DNA from: JBJKRF01 sp046704785
GTDB taxonomy: Bacteria > Chloroflexota > Anaerolineae > Anaerolineales > Villigracilaceae
Assembly (NCBI GenBank): GCA_046704785.1
Contig: JBJKRF010000035.1
Span: forward strand, 1 to 46,146
Direction of reading: 5' to 3'
DNA length: 46,146 nt
Part shown: piece after piece, positions 30,318 through 38,578 of the stretch
How positions within the stretch are numbered: the first letter of the stretch is position 1
Layout: each line of letters begins with the position of its first letter
The notes under the pieces: generated by a model
Told to the model about the DNA's origin: nothing
The model's input: only the letters and a program-made list of their open reading frames with translations
Databases searched by the model: none
Position numbers and translations under genes: made by a program

Positions 30318-31709
30318 ATGTTCCTGCCCACCTTGCTTGTCAAAAACGCCTATATCGTCACGATGGACGACCACCAGCGGGAATTCCCGGCGGGTGGTCT
30401 TTTTATCCGCGATGGGTTCATCGAAAGCGTGGGACCGCTCTCCGAGCTACCCGACCGCGCCGACGAAGTGCTCGACTTGCGCGGGCACGTGCTCCTGCCG
30501 GGGCTGGTCAACACGCACCATCATTTCTATCAGACCCTGACGCGCGCCGTCCCTGCCGCGCAGGACGCCAACCTGTTCAATTGGCTCAAGACCCTTTACC
30601 CCATCTGGGCGCGCCTGACCCCCGACGACATCTTCACTTCCACGCAGACCGCCCTGGCCGAACTGGCCCTCTCCGGCTGCACCACCGCATCCGATCACCT
30701 GTACCTGTTCCCCAATGGCGCCAAACTGGACGACGAGATCGACGCTGCCTTGCAGGTGGGCCTCCGTCTGCACGCCTCGCGCGGATCAATGTCGTTGGGT
30801 GAATCGCAGGGCGGGCTGCCCCCCGACTCGGTCACCGACCGGGAAGACGTGATCCTGGCTGACAGCCAACGCCTGATTGAACGTTACCACGATGCCAGCA
30901 TTGGCTCAATGACCCAGGTCGTGCTGGCGCCCTGTTCGCCGTTCAGCGTCACCGGTGAACTGATGAAAGAGTCGGCCAAACTGGCGCGCCAATACGGCGT
31001 CCACCTGCATACCCATCTGGCCGAGACGGAAGACGAACAGCAGTTCTGTCTCGAAAAATTTGGCTATCGTCCGGTTGATTATATGGAATCCCTCACCTGG
31101 CTGGGCGAGGACGTCTGGTTCGCGCACGCGGTGCACGTCAACGAGCAGGAAATCCGTACGTTTGCCGAAAATCACTGTGGCGTGACGCACTGTCCCAGCT
31201 CGAATATGCGCCTGGCTTCGGGCATCGCCCCCGTCAGAGAGTATCGCGCTGCCGGCGTGAACGTCGGCCTGGGCGTGGACGGCTCGGCCTCCAACGACGG
31301 CTCGCACCTGTTGGCCGAAGTCCGCCAGACCATGTTGCTTGCGCGGGTCCGCGAGGGCCTTACGGGCTTTTCGCTTTCGAATGACCCATCGCGAAAATTG
31401 ATGACCGCGCGTGAAGCGCTCTGGCTGGGATCGCGCGGCGGGGCCGCCGTGTTGGGCCGTACCGACATCGGCTCGCTCGAAGTGGGCAAGTGCGCCGATT
31501 TCTACGCCGTCAGCCTCGATCATCTCGACTACGCCGGGGGCGCCGTCCATGACCCTGTGGCGGCAGTCGTCTTTTGCCAGCCGCGCCGGGTCGATTACAC
31601 CGTCGTCGGCGGAAAATTTATCGTCAGGGAAGGCCAACTCGTCACCGTCGACGAGCAGAAGTTGGTCGCAAAGCACAACCTTGCAGCGCAGCGCTTGCTG
31701 CAAGGTTGA
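30318..31709 (+). CDS. 8-oxoguanine deaminase/SsnA-type amidohydrolase
   Basis: 463 aa. Metal-dependent amidohydrolase (TIM-barrel) with the metal site in NTHHHFYQTLTR (HxH), HTHLAETEDE, FAHAVHVNEQE and the final Asp in GLGVDGSASNDGSH. The stretch HHHFYQTLTRAVPAAQDANLF matches the signature region of characterised 8-oxoguanine deaminases (read here in parts), which turn 8-oxoguanine into urate and ammonia; the related E. coli protein SsnA lies in a similar gene cluster. It is first in the operon, behind a good promoter and a candidate operator, and has no Shine-Dalgarno. Guanine or another aminated purine could also be the substrate. Confidence 0.82.
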   Translation: MFLPTLLVKNAYIVTMDDHQREFPAGGLFIRDGFIESVGPLSELPDRADEVLDLRGHVLLPGLVNTHHHFYQTLTRAVPAAQDANLFNWLKTLYPIWARLTPDDIFTSTQTALAELALSGCTTASDHLYLFPNGAKLDDEIDAALQVGLRLHASRGSMSLGESQGGLPPDSVTDREDVILADSQRLIERYHDASIGSMTQVVLAPCSPFSVTGELMKESAKLARQYGVHLHTHLAETEDEQQFCLEKFGYRPVDYMESLTWLGEDVWFAHAVHVNEQEIRTFAENHCGVTHCPSSNMRLASGIAPVREYRAAGVNVGLGVDGSASNDGSHLLAEVRQTMLLARVREGLTGFSLSNDPSRKLMTAREALWLGSRGGAAVLGRTDIGSLEVGKCADFYAVSLDHLDYAGGAVHDPVAAVVFCQPRRVDYTVVGGKFIVREGQLVTVDEQKLVAKHNLAAQRLLQG

Positions 31710-31737
31710 ATCCCATTCCAGGAGTGTACCGCTCGTC

Positions 31738-32049
31738 ATGCAATTAGTCACCAATATCCTCATCACGGTTTTCTTTGGCTGGCCGGCCGTCATTGTGGCG
31801 GTCGTGCTGGCGGTCATTGGTTTGCTCAGATACAACTACCGTTTACTGGTCATTGCGGCGGTCGTCGCTTTTCCTTTTTCATGGTATATCAGCGGGTTCC
31901 CCGTGCTGCATTCGCCTGTTTTCCTGACGCCGCTGTTCCTGTTCGGCGCAGGTTGGGCCACCTCCCGTAATCGGGAGATGTTGGCCTGGATTTTAGCCAT
32001 CCCCTTCTTTCTGGTTGTACTTTTATTACTTGTTGCGTCCCTGGCGTAG
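31738..32049 (+). CDS. Small integral membrane protein
   Basis: 103 aa from the ATG at 31738 (CAGGAG upstream). Three to four hydrophobic segments: VTNILITVFFGWPAVIVAVV, LLVIAAVVAFPFSWYISGF, VFLTPLFLFGAGWAT and ILAIPFFLVVLLLLVASLA. Short loops with YNYR and SRNREM. No family is recognised. Its place between two purine deaminase genes in one operon suggests a link to uptake or sensing, but a three-helix protein is too small for a known purine permease. Real coding status is supported by its position, the ribosome site and hydrophobic pattern. Confidence 0.65.
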   Translation: MQLVTNILITVFFGWPAVIVAVVLAVIGLLRYNYRLLVIAAVVAFPFSWYISGFPVLHSPVFLTPLFLFGAGWATSRNREMLAWILAIPFFLVVLLLLVASLA

Positions 32050-32111
32050 GGAACCACGGTACCTGCCGGTCCGAGAACCTTTACAGGCGTCTTTGAAGGA
32101 AGGAAGTTCGT

Positions 32112-33887
32112 ATGCTGAGTCAAACGTTGGTCGACGTAGCCATGGGGCGTCTCCCTGCCGATATGGTCATCAAAAACGGACGTTGGGTCTGTGTCCAGAC
32201 GGGCGAGATCATCCCGGATGCCGACGTGGCGGTTGTCGAAGGACGCGTTGCCTATGTGGGCGAAGACGCCAGCCACGCCATCGGCCCGCAGACACAGGTG
32301 CTGGATGCCAGCGGGCGTTTCCTCGTCCCCGGCCTGCTGGATGCGCACATGCACGTCGAATCGGGTATGGTCACGGTGACGGAGTTCGTGCGCGCCGTCG
32401 CACCGCATGGCACCACCGGCATGTTCGTCGACCCGCATGAGATCGCCAATGTCTTCGGTTTGAAGGGCGTCAAACTCATGGTTGATGAGGCCGCCGTCCA
32501 GCCCATTCACGTCTTCGTGCAGGTGCCCTCCTGTGTGCCCTCCGCGCCCGGAATGGAGACGCCCGGCGCCTCGATCTCTCCTGCCGACGTAAGCGAGGCC
32601 ATGACCTGGCCGGGCATCATCGGCCTGGGCGAGATGATGAACTTCCCAGGCGTGTTCAATGCCGACGACAAGATACACGCCGAAATGCACGCCACGCGTC
32701 ACGCCGGCAAGGTCATCGGCGGGCATTATGCCAGCCCCGACCTGGGTTTGCCTTTCCACGGCTATCTGGCGGGCGGCCCCGAAGACGACCACGAAGGCAC
32801 GCGCCTCGAAGACGCCATTGCGCGCGCGCGTCAGGGCATGAAAGTCATGCTGCGCTATGGTTCCTCCTGGCACGACGTGGCCGCGCAGGTCAGGGCGGTC
32901 ACCGAGAAAGGCCTCGACCCGCGTCATTTTCTGCTGTGCACCGACGACAGTCACGCCGCCACCCTGGCTTTCGACGGCCACATGGACCGCGTTGTGCGAC
33001 ACGCCATCCACGAGGGGCTTGCGCCTATGTTGGCCCTGCAGATGGCTACGCTCAACACCGCCGAGCATTTCGGTCTGAGCCGCGAATTGGGGCAAATTGC
33101 GCCTGGTCGCTGGGCCGATTTGCTTTTTGTGGACGACCTGGACGATTTCCACGCCCAGAGCGTGATTGCCAAAGGAGAGTTGGTCGCCCGCGAAGGACGT
33201 TTACTCGCTCCGCTGCCCTCCTACCCGTATCCGCGCTGGGCCACGAACAGCGTCAAACTCGGCCACACCTTGTCCGCTGGCGACTTCTGCCTGAAGGTGG
33301 ATGACCCTCGCAGCGGAATGGTCCCGGCCAACGTCATTGGCGTGATCGAGAATCAGGCACCTACCCGTCACTTACATATAAAAGTACCTATTGAGGGCGG
33401 TGAGATTCGTCCGGATATTTCCCGTGACTTGGCCAAACTTGCGCTGGTCGAACGTCACCGCGCCACCGGTGAAGTGACCCTCGGGCTGGTCAGCGGCTTC
33501 GGCCTGACCGCCCACTGCGGGGTCGCCAGCACCGTGGCTCACGATAGTCACCACATGATCGTCGTCGGCACGGATGAGGCCTGTATGGCGCAGGCCGCCA
33601 ATCGTCTGGCAGAGACCGGCGGCGGGCAGGTGGTCGTCAAGGACGGTCAACTCATCGGCGAAGTGCAGTTGCCCATCGCCGGGTTGATGTCTGACCAGCC
33701 GGCAGAGGTGGTTGCCCGGAAGACCGAAACTGTGTTGGAAGGCTTTCGAGCCTGTGGTTGTAGCCTCAACAGTCCTAACATGCAGCTTGCGCTGCTGGCG
33801 TTGGTGGTCATCCCTGAACTGCGCATTTCCGACAAGGGTCTGGTGGACGTGACCCGTTTTGAATTCATTCCGGTCGTGGAGGTTTAA
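32112..33887 (+). CDS. ade: Adenine deaminase
   Basis: 591 aa, normal length. AAGGAAGG precedes the ATG. The amidohydrolase metal site is in LLDAHMHVESGM, with DPHEIANVFG, GLGEMMNFPGV, KVIGGHYASP and CTDDSHAATL as family stretches. The C-terminal domain carries GLTAHCGVASTVAHDSHHMIVVG. The enzyme turns adenine into hypoxanthine plus ammonia, using Mn or Fe. Its stop codon overlaps the start of the GntR gene by one base, so the two are translationally coupled. Confidence 0.95.
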   Translation: MLSQTLVDVAMGRLPADMVIKNGRWVCVQTGEIIPDADVAVVEGRVAYVGEDASHAIGPQTQVLDASGRFLVPGLLDAHMHVESGMVTVTEFVRAVAPHGTTGMFVDPHEIANVFGLKGVKLMVDEAAVQPIHVFVQVPSCVPSAPGMETPGASISPADVSEAMTWPGIIGLGEMMNFPGVFNADDKIHAEMHATRHAGKVIGGHYASPDLGLPFHGYLAGGPEDDHEGTRLEDAIARARQGMKVMLRYGSSWHDVAAQVRAVTEKGLDPRHFLLCTDDSHAATLAFDGHMDRVVRHAIHEGLAPMLALQMATLNTAEHFGLSRELGQIAPGRWADLLFVDDLDDFHAQSVIAKGELVAREGRLLAPLPSYPYPRWATNSVKLGHTLSAGDFCLKVDDPRSGMVPANVIGVIENQAPTRHLHIKVPIEGGEIRPDISRDLAKLALVERHRATGEVTLGLVSGFGLTAHCGVASTVAHDSHHMIVVGTDEACMAQAANRLAETGGGQVVVKDGQLIGEVQLPIAGLMSDQPAEVVARKTETVLEGFRACGCSLNSPNMQLALLALVVIPELRISDKGLVDVTRFEFIPVVEV

Positions 33888-34606
33888 TGGCTCATTTTCC
33901 TTTCCAACGCTTGCAAACTGACCTGGCGGCGCTGATCGACAGCCTGCCTGCCGGTTCGCGCCTGCCGTCCGAGCCGAACCTTGCCCGGCAGATGGGCGTC
34001 AGCCGCGCCACGCTGCGTGAGGCCATGCGCACCTTCGAGGCGCAAGGGCTGATCCGCCGCCGTCAGGGTGCCGGGACGTTTGTGGTCGGCCAGGTGCCGA
34101 TCATCGAGAGCGGCCTCGAGGTGCTCGAAAGTTTGCAAACCCTGGCCAAGCGCATTGGCCTGGGCGTCACGCCGTCCGAGCCGGTCATCGAGCAGGTGCC
34201 CGCCGATGCCGTCCACGCTCAGGCGCTGGGCGTGGACGATGAGACGCCCTTGTTGCGCGTCAGCCGCGTGATTCGCGCCGACTCACGCCCGGTGGCTTAC
34301 CTGATCGATAATCTGCCTGTGGAGGTTCTCTCCGCCGGTGAACTGCCACGGGTATTTAGCGGTTCCGTGCTCGACCATCTGCTTCAGCGCGGCGATCCGT
34401 TGACCACCTCCCGCGCCGACATCAGCGCCGTTGGCGCGACCGCCGAGGTCGCCAAGATGCTGGAGATTCAGCGTGACGATGTTCTGTTGCAGTTCGTCGC
34501 CCGGCTGTATTCAGCTTCCGGCGTGGTTGTAGATTATTCGTACAGTTATTTCCTGCCGGGTTATTTCCGCTTTCACGTTGTGCGGCGGGTTGGCGCAGGC
34601 GCTTGA
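33887..34606 (+). CDS. GntR family regulator of the HutC type
   Basis: 239 aa. Winged helix-turn-helix at about 5-72 (LPAGSRLPSEPNLARQMGVSRATLREAM read in parts; GLIRRRQGAGTFV), followed by a UTRA ligand-binding domain (about 90-235: ALGVDDETPLLRVSRVIRADSRPVAYLIDNLP in parts, and VVDYSYSYFLPGYFRFHV). HutC-type regulators usually repress catabolic operons until a pathway metabolite binds. It lies inside the purine operon and probably controls it through the dyad at 30289-30306. The start ATG overlaps the ade stop (TAATG). Confidence 0.88.
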   Translation: MAHFPFQRLQTDLAALIDSLPAGSRLPSEPNLARQMGVSRATLREAMRTFEAQGLIRRRQGAGTFVVGQVPIIESGLEVLESLQTLAKRIGLGVTPSEPVIEQVPADAVHAQALGVDDETPLLRVSRVIRADSRPVAYLIDNLPVEVLSAGELPRVFSGSVLDHLLQRGDPLTTSRADISAVGATAEVAKMLEIQRDDVLLQFVARLYSASGVVVDYSYSYFLPGYFRFHVVRRVGAGA

Positions 34607-34654
34607 TAACTTTATCGTTGGATGCACAGAAATCATTTCTTTATAGGAGATCGA

Positions 34655-35863
34655 ATGGATAGAACCGTAGAAATACAAAAACAGGTCACGCAGCATCGTG
34701 ACGAAATTATCGATTTTATGCGTGAGATTGTTGCCATCCCCAGCATGGATGGACAACTCAAGCAGGTAGGTGACCGCATCGGGGCCGAGATGACCAGGCT
34801 CGGCTACGAGGAGGTACGCTTCGATAAAATGGGCAACATCCTGGGGCGCATTGGGAACGGAAAACGGGTGCTCGTCTACGACTCTCACATCGATACCGTT
34901 GGCGTGGGCGACCCGGCTACCTGGGGCTGGGACCCGTTCAAGGGCAAGGTCGAGGAGGGCATTCTGTACGGGCGCGGCTCGTGCGACGAGAAAGGCTCCA
35001 CGCCCGGCATGATCTACGGCCTGGCTTTCGCCCGCGACCTGGGCCTGCTCGACGGTTTCAGCGCGTATTATTTCGGCAACATGGAAGAATGGTGCGACGG
35101 CATTGCCCCCAACACTTTCGTGGAAATTGATCCCAAGGTCAAGCCCGATTTCGTCGTCATTGGCGAGCCGACCCGCATGAACGTTTACCGCGGACACAAG
35201 GGCCGCGTGGAACTGAAAGTGACCGCCACCGGAAAATCGGCGCACGCCGCCTCGCATCACCTGGGCGATAGCGCCCTGTACAAAATGCTCTCGGTCATCT
35301 CCGGGATTCGTGACCTGGACGCTCACTTGCACACCGACCCATTTCTGGGTAAGGGCACCGTCATGGTGACGGACGCCAGGATCAGCACCGCCTCGATCAA
35401 TGCCGTCCCCGACGGTTTCACCATCTTCATCGACCGTCGCGTGACTTTCGGGGAGACCAAGGAAGAGGCCATCCAGCAGATCAAGGACCTGATTCCCGGT
35501 TATCTGCGGGACCAGATCACGGTCGAGGAACTGTTCTACGACGCCCCCAGCTACACCGGATTCGTTTTCCCTGTCGATAAATATTATCCAGCCTGGGCGC
35601 TGGATGAGTCCCACCCGATTGTGCAGGCCGGGCAGAAAACCGTCGAGAACCTGTGGCATGAGAACCGTCCCACCGGCAAGTGGAGTTTTTCGACGAACGG
35701 CACGTACTGGGCCGGGAAGGCCGGCATCCCCTCGATTGGATTTGGCCCCGGCGACGAAGAATACGCTCACACCTCGCAGGAACAGGTGCCCCTGGATGAA
35801 GTGGTGGACGCCACAGCGTTCTATGCCCTGTTCCCGAAAATGCTTGCCGAACAACTGAAGTAA
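34655..35863 (+). CDS. ygeY: YgeY-type M20 family hydrolase
   Basis: 402 aa. ATG at 34655 with AGGAGA upstream. Metallopeptidase M20 motifs: YDSHIDTVGVGD (metal ligands His and Asp), YGRGSCDEKGSTPGM (bridging Asp), GNMEEWCDG (catalytic Glu pair), GEPTRMNVYRGHKG and AHTSQEQVPL near the end. The E-E-W-C-D-G and W-G-W-D-P-F stretches match the YgeY/selenium-metabolism-linked hydrolase group. In E. coli and gut anaerobes ygeY belongs to clusters for anaerobic urate and purine breakdown. The exact substrate, probably a ureido or N-carbamoyl intermediate, is not established here. Confidence 0.85.
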   Translation: MDRTVEIQKQVTQHRDEIIDFMREIVAIPSMDGQLKQVGDRIGAEMTRLGYEEVRFDKMGNILGRIGNGKRVLVYDSHIDTVGVGDPATWGWDPFKGKVEEGILYGRGSCDEKGSTPGMIYGLAFARDLGLLDGFSAYYFGNMEEWCDGIAPNTFVEIDPKVKPDFVVIGEPTRMNVYRGHKGRVELKVTATGKSAHAASHHLGDSALYKMLSVISGIRDLDAHLHTDPFLGKGTVMVTDARISTASINAVPDGFTIFIDRRVTFGETKEEAIQQIKDLIPGYLRDQITVEELFYDAPSYTGFVFPVDKYYPAWALDESHPIVQAGQKTVENLWHENRPTGKWSFSTNGTYWAGKAGIPSIGFGPGDEEYAHTSQEQVPLDEVVDATAFYALFPKMLAEQLK

Positions 35864-36002
35864 CACGTATCGCACGCTTGCACGTTAAAAAAAGCAAAAC
35901 AGGTTGGAAGCCTTACTGTTACGGCCTGTTGCGAGTGACAAAACCTTAGAGGTGAAAGAGGATGTCGCACGTCAACCCGTTGAGTGCCTGAAAGGAGGCC
36001 CT

Positions 36003-36959
36003 ATGCGTAGTTTCAACGGTCGTGACATTCTGTCCCTCAAAGACTTCGAGCGCAACGAGTTCTTCCATGTGTTCGATGTCGCCAGCAAAATGGAGCCCAT
36101 TGCGCGCTCCCGCAAGAACGTGGACCTACTTAAAGAGAAGACCCTCGTCACGGCCTTCTATCAGCCGTCCACACGCACTCGCCTGGCCCACGAGGCGGCC
36201 ATGCACCGTCTCGGCGGCCATGTGACCGGTTTTGCGGATGCCAAGATGACCCGCGCCGGAGATTTCTACCAGGAGTCCATCAAAGACACGGTCAAGATGC
36301 TGGAATACTATGGCGATGTGATTGTCATGCGTCATTTTCAGCAGGGTGCGCCGCACGAAGCGGCCAAATGGGCCAGCGTGCCTATCATCAATGGCGGCGA
36401 CGGCTGGGGCGAGCACCCCACGCAGATTTTGACCGATCTGTACACGGCGCTGCGTGAAAAGGGCCGTATCGATGGCCTGAGGTGGCTGGCCGTCGGCGAT
36501 ATGCGTATGCGTACCATGCATTCCCTGGCTTACGCGCTGACGCAGTTCGATTGCCCAATCACCTTCGTTTCGCCGCCTGCCATGTCGCTGACGACCGAGT
36601 TCAAGGAGGAACTCAAACAATACAGCCTGAATTATCGAGAGGTCGATCACGTTGAGAAGGCCATTGCTGCTGCCGATGTGATCCTGGTCGAACCGGTGGT
36701 CCAGCCTGATTACACCAAGAGCCGCGACGAACGCACCGGCAAGGAAGTGGACCTGACCCCCGATAATTACAAGATCACCCGACAATTGCTCGAAACGAAA
36801 GCCAAATCGGATGCCATCCTGCTGCATTCCCTCCCGCGCATGGATGAGATTCCCACCGACGTGGACATTACGCATTGGTCGCGTTACTGGCAGGAGGCTT
36901 TCAACGGCGTCGTTGTGCGCATGGCGCTGCTTGCGCTGGTGCTCGGCGCCACGGAATAG
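36003..36959 (+). CDS. Aspartate carbamoyltransferase-like protein
   Basis: 318 aa from the ATG at 36003 with AAAGGAGG upstream. The carbamoyl-phosphate loop PSTRTRLAHEAAMHRLGG, MRHFQQGAPHEAA, NGGDGWGEHPTQILTDLYT, LLHSLPRMDEIPTDVD and YWQEAFNGVVVRMALLAL follow the aspartate transcarbamoylase (PyrB) order. Differences from PyrB, such as HEAAM after the loop (PyrB usually has SFE) and an enlarged segment with VQPDYTKSRDERTGKE, suggest a changed substrate. It lies in the purine operon with a second carbamoyltransferase and carbamate kinase and no pyrimidine genes. It may run in reverse to make carbamoyl phosphate; that is inference. Confidence 0.8.
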   Translation: MRSFNGRDILSLKDFERNEFFHVFDVASKMEPIARSRKNVDLLKEKTLVTAFYQPSTRTRLAHEAAMHRLGGHVTGFADAKMTRAGDFYQESIKDTVKMLEYYGDVIVMRHFQQGAPHEAAKWASVPIINGGDGWGEHPTQILTDLYTALREKGRIDGLRWLAVGDMRMRTMHSLAYALTQFDCPITFVSPPAMSLTTEFKEELKQYSLNYREVDHVEKAIAAADVILVEPVVQPDYTKSRDERTGKEVDLTPDNYKITRQLLETKAKSDAILLHSLPRMDEIPTDVDITHWSRYWQEAFNGVVVRMALLALVLGATE

Positions 36960-36968
36960 GAGATTCAG

Positions 36969-37259
36969 ATGACGATTTACGACGACCTGCGCAAGCATTA
37001 CGGCGCGTCCAGCGCCGAGCAGAAATTACTCGTTCTGCGCCGTGAACTACTGCGGCCCATCGTCACCGTCCAATCATCCGCGCAATTGTTGCAGCATGCC
37101 GCTGACCAGATCTGCGATTGCCTGCCCGCAGACATCAGTCCCGAAGCTTTCAAGAACACGGTCAACTGGTTGGCCGAAGCCTCCCGCGATTTGCAGGAGA
37201 TTTTGGACGCCCTGACAAAGGACCTCGCCGACGTTCAGGAGCCGCACGGCATCGAATAA
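36969..37259 (+). CDS. Small HisKA-like helical protein
   Basis: 96 aa. AGGAG lies just before the ATG and the gene follows the carbamoyltransferase by nine bases. No family is recognised by name. RRELLRPIVTVQSSAQLL followed by a helix with NWLAEASRDLQEILDAL looks like the two-helix dimerisation hairpin of histidine kinases (SHELRTP...I.GYAELL, then SAxRLxxLINDLL), but the His position holds Arg and no ATPase domain follows. It may be a dimerisation or adaptor module. The likeness is by eye and moderate. Confidence 0.6.
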   Translation: MTIYDDLRKHYGASSAEQKLLVLRRELLRPIVTVQSSAQLLQHAADQICDCLPADISPEAFKNTVNWLAEASRDLQEILDALTKDLADVQEPHGIE

Positions 37260-37527
37260 CGCCACAGGAAAACCATCGAAGTTCGCCGTCATCCCCTGCG
37301 CGTCAAACCCCGGACAGCCTCTCTCGCAGCAGGGCGTTTCCCTTGCCTGTTGCCCGGAGGCAGGCTTCGGGTCGTTTGGTCCGCATTGTGACTCCTGCGA
37401 GGGCGCGCACCTGGCAGGGGAAAACGGTGAATTTATCAGCGTTGAAGTCCTGCGCTTTGAATCTAAAAATTCCTGTTCGATCAAGGCGAATCTTTATTAC
37501 AAGTAAATTGATGACAAGGAGCCAAAC
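37260..37527. other. Non-coding gap inside the purine operon
   Basis: 268 bases between the small HisKA-like gene and the YgeW-type gene, unusually long for this operon. No convincing reading frame, tRNA or terminator was found. A modest GCCTG/CAGGC hairpin lies near 37348-37372, and AAGGAG before the next ATG is the only other clear signal. Confidence 0.5.
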
Positions 37528-38517
37528 ATGCAAACCAATTTCCGTGGCCGCGACCTGATCGGCGACCTGGATTTTTCGAAGGAAGAAGTCGAAACCGTCC
37601 TGGAGGTTGCCTGGGATTTGAAGCGCAAACGGGCGCTGGGCGAGCCGCACGCCTACCTGCGCGACAAGGCGCTGGCCATGCTGTTCTTCTTTTCGTCCAC
37701 CCGCACGCGCGGTTCGTTCGAAGCGGGCATGGCTCAACTGGGGGGGCACGCCGCTTTTATCGAGAGCACGGCCACGCAGATTGCGCATGGTGACACTGCC
37801 ACCGAAATCGGCGAGATCTACGGACGTTACTTCGATGGCATCGCCATCCGTCACTGCGATTACGGTATCGGCAATAAATATCTGAACGACGTTGCCCGCT
37901 ACAGTCGCGCGCCGGTGCTGAATATGCAGTGCGATATTTACCATCCCTTCCAGTGCCTGGCAGACCTGATGACCATCATGGAGAAAAAGGGCCGCGACCT
38001 GCGCAAGAAGAAGATCGTCGTCTCGTGGGCCTATGCCGCTTCTTACCTGAAGCCGATTTCCGTACCCCAGTCGCTCATCCTGCAGATGCCGCGCTTTGGC
38101 CTGGACGTGACGCTTGCTCATCCGCCGGAGTTCAAGCTGATGCCCGACATCGTCGAACAGGCCAGGGAACAGGCGCGTATCTTTGGTACCGGCTTCGAGG
38201 TGATCGATAGCAAGGACGGCATGACCGAGGCCTGCAAAGACGCCGATGTCATCTACGCCAAATCGTGGGGCCCGCTCTTGACGACCACCGAGGCTGCCGA
38301 GGGGAAACGTATCCAGGATACGTACAAGGATTGGCTGATGGATGAGGCGAAGTTGCAGGTTGCCAGGGAAGGCGCCATTTATATGCATCCCCTGCCTGCC
38401 GACCGCAACGTCGAAGTAACGGACGGCGTGCTCGACGGTCCCCAATCGGTCGTTTTCGACGAGGCTGAGAACCGTTTGCACGCTCAGAAGGCGGTGATGG
38501 CGTTGACGATGGCATGA
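37528..38517 (+). CDS. YgeW-type (knotted) carbamoyltransferase
   Basis: 329 aa. AAGGAG precedes the ATG. The carbamoyl-phosphate loop FFSSTRTRGSFEAGMAQLGG is followed by NMQCDIYHPFQCLADL, WAYAASYLKPISVPQ, RFGLDVTLAHPPEF and YAKSWGP, all close to the E. coli YgeW pattern (CDIDHPTQSMADL, WAYSPSYGKPLSVPQ, RFGMDVTLAHP). YgeW belongs to anaerobic purine/urate clusters; its carbamoyl acceptor is not settled. This protein is shorter than YgeW (about 395 aa). Together with carbamate kinase downstream it could turn a carbamoylated intermediate into carbamoyl phosphate and then ATP. Confidence 0.85.
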   Translation: MQTNFRGRDLIGDLDFSKEEVETVLEVAWDLKRKRALGEPHAYLRDKALAMLFFFSSTRTRGSFEAGMAQLGGHAAFIESTATQIAHGDTATEIGEIYGRYFDGIAIRHCDYGIGNKYLNDVARYSRAPVLNMQCDIYHPFQCLADLMTIMEKKGRDLRKKKIVVSWAYAASYLKPISVPQSLILQMPRFGLDVTLAHPPEFKLMPDIVEQAREQARIFGTGFEVIDSKDGMTEACKDADVIYAKSWGPLLTTTEAAEGKRIQDTYKDWLMDEAKLQVAREGAIYMHPLPADRNVEVTDGVLDGPQSVVFDEAENRLHAQKAVMALTMA

Positions 38518-38578
38518 GTTGACGGTTCATTGGGTTGGCAGTCCGTTCACCCCTTTAACGATTCTATCGGAGGCACGC

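Noticed and set aside
31836..33152. Minus-strand open frame of 438 codons opposite adenine deaminase
   Set aside because: Antisense to ade, which has all family motifs; His/Gly/Ala-rich translation typical of a shadow frame.
34511..35875. Minus-strand frame of 454 codons opposite ygeY
   Set aside because: Antisense shadow; the plus-strand gene has complete M20 motifs and a ribosome site.
35898..35930. Hairpin AACAGG/CCTGTT before the PyrB-like gene
   Set aside because: Only six base pairs with a 21-base loop and no T tract; too weak to call as terminator or riboswitch.
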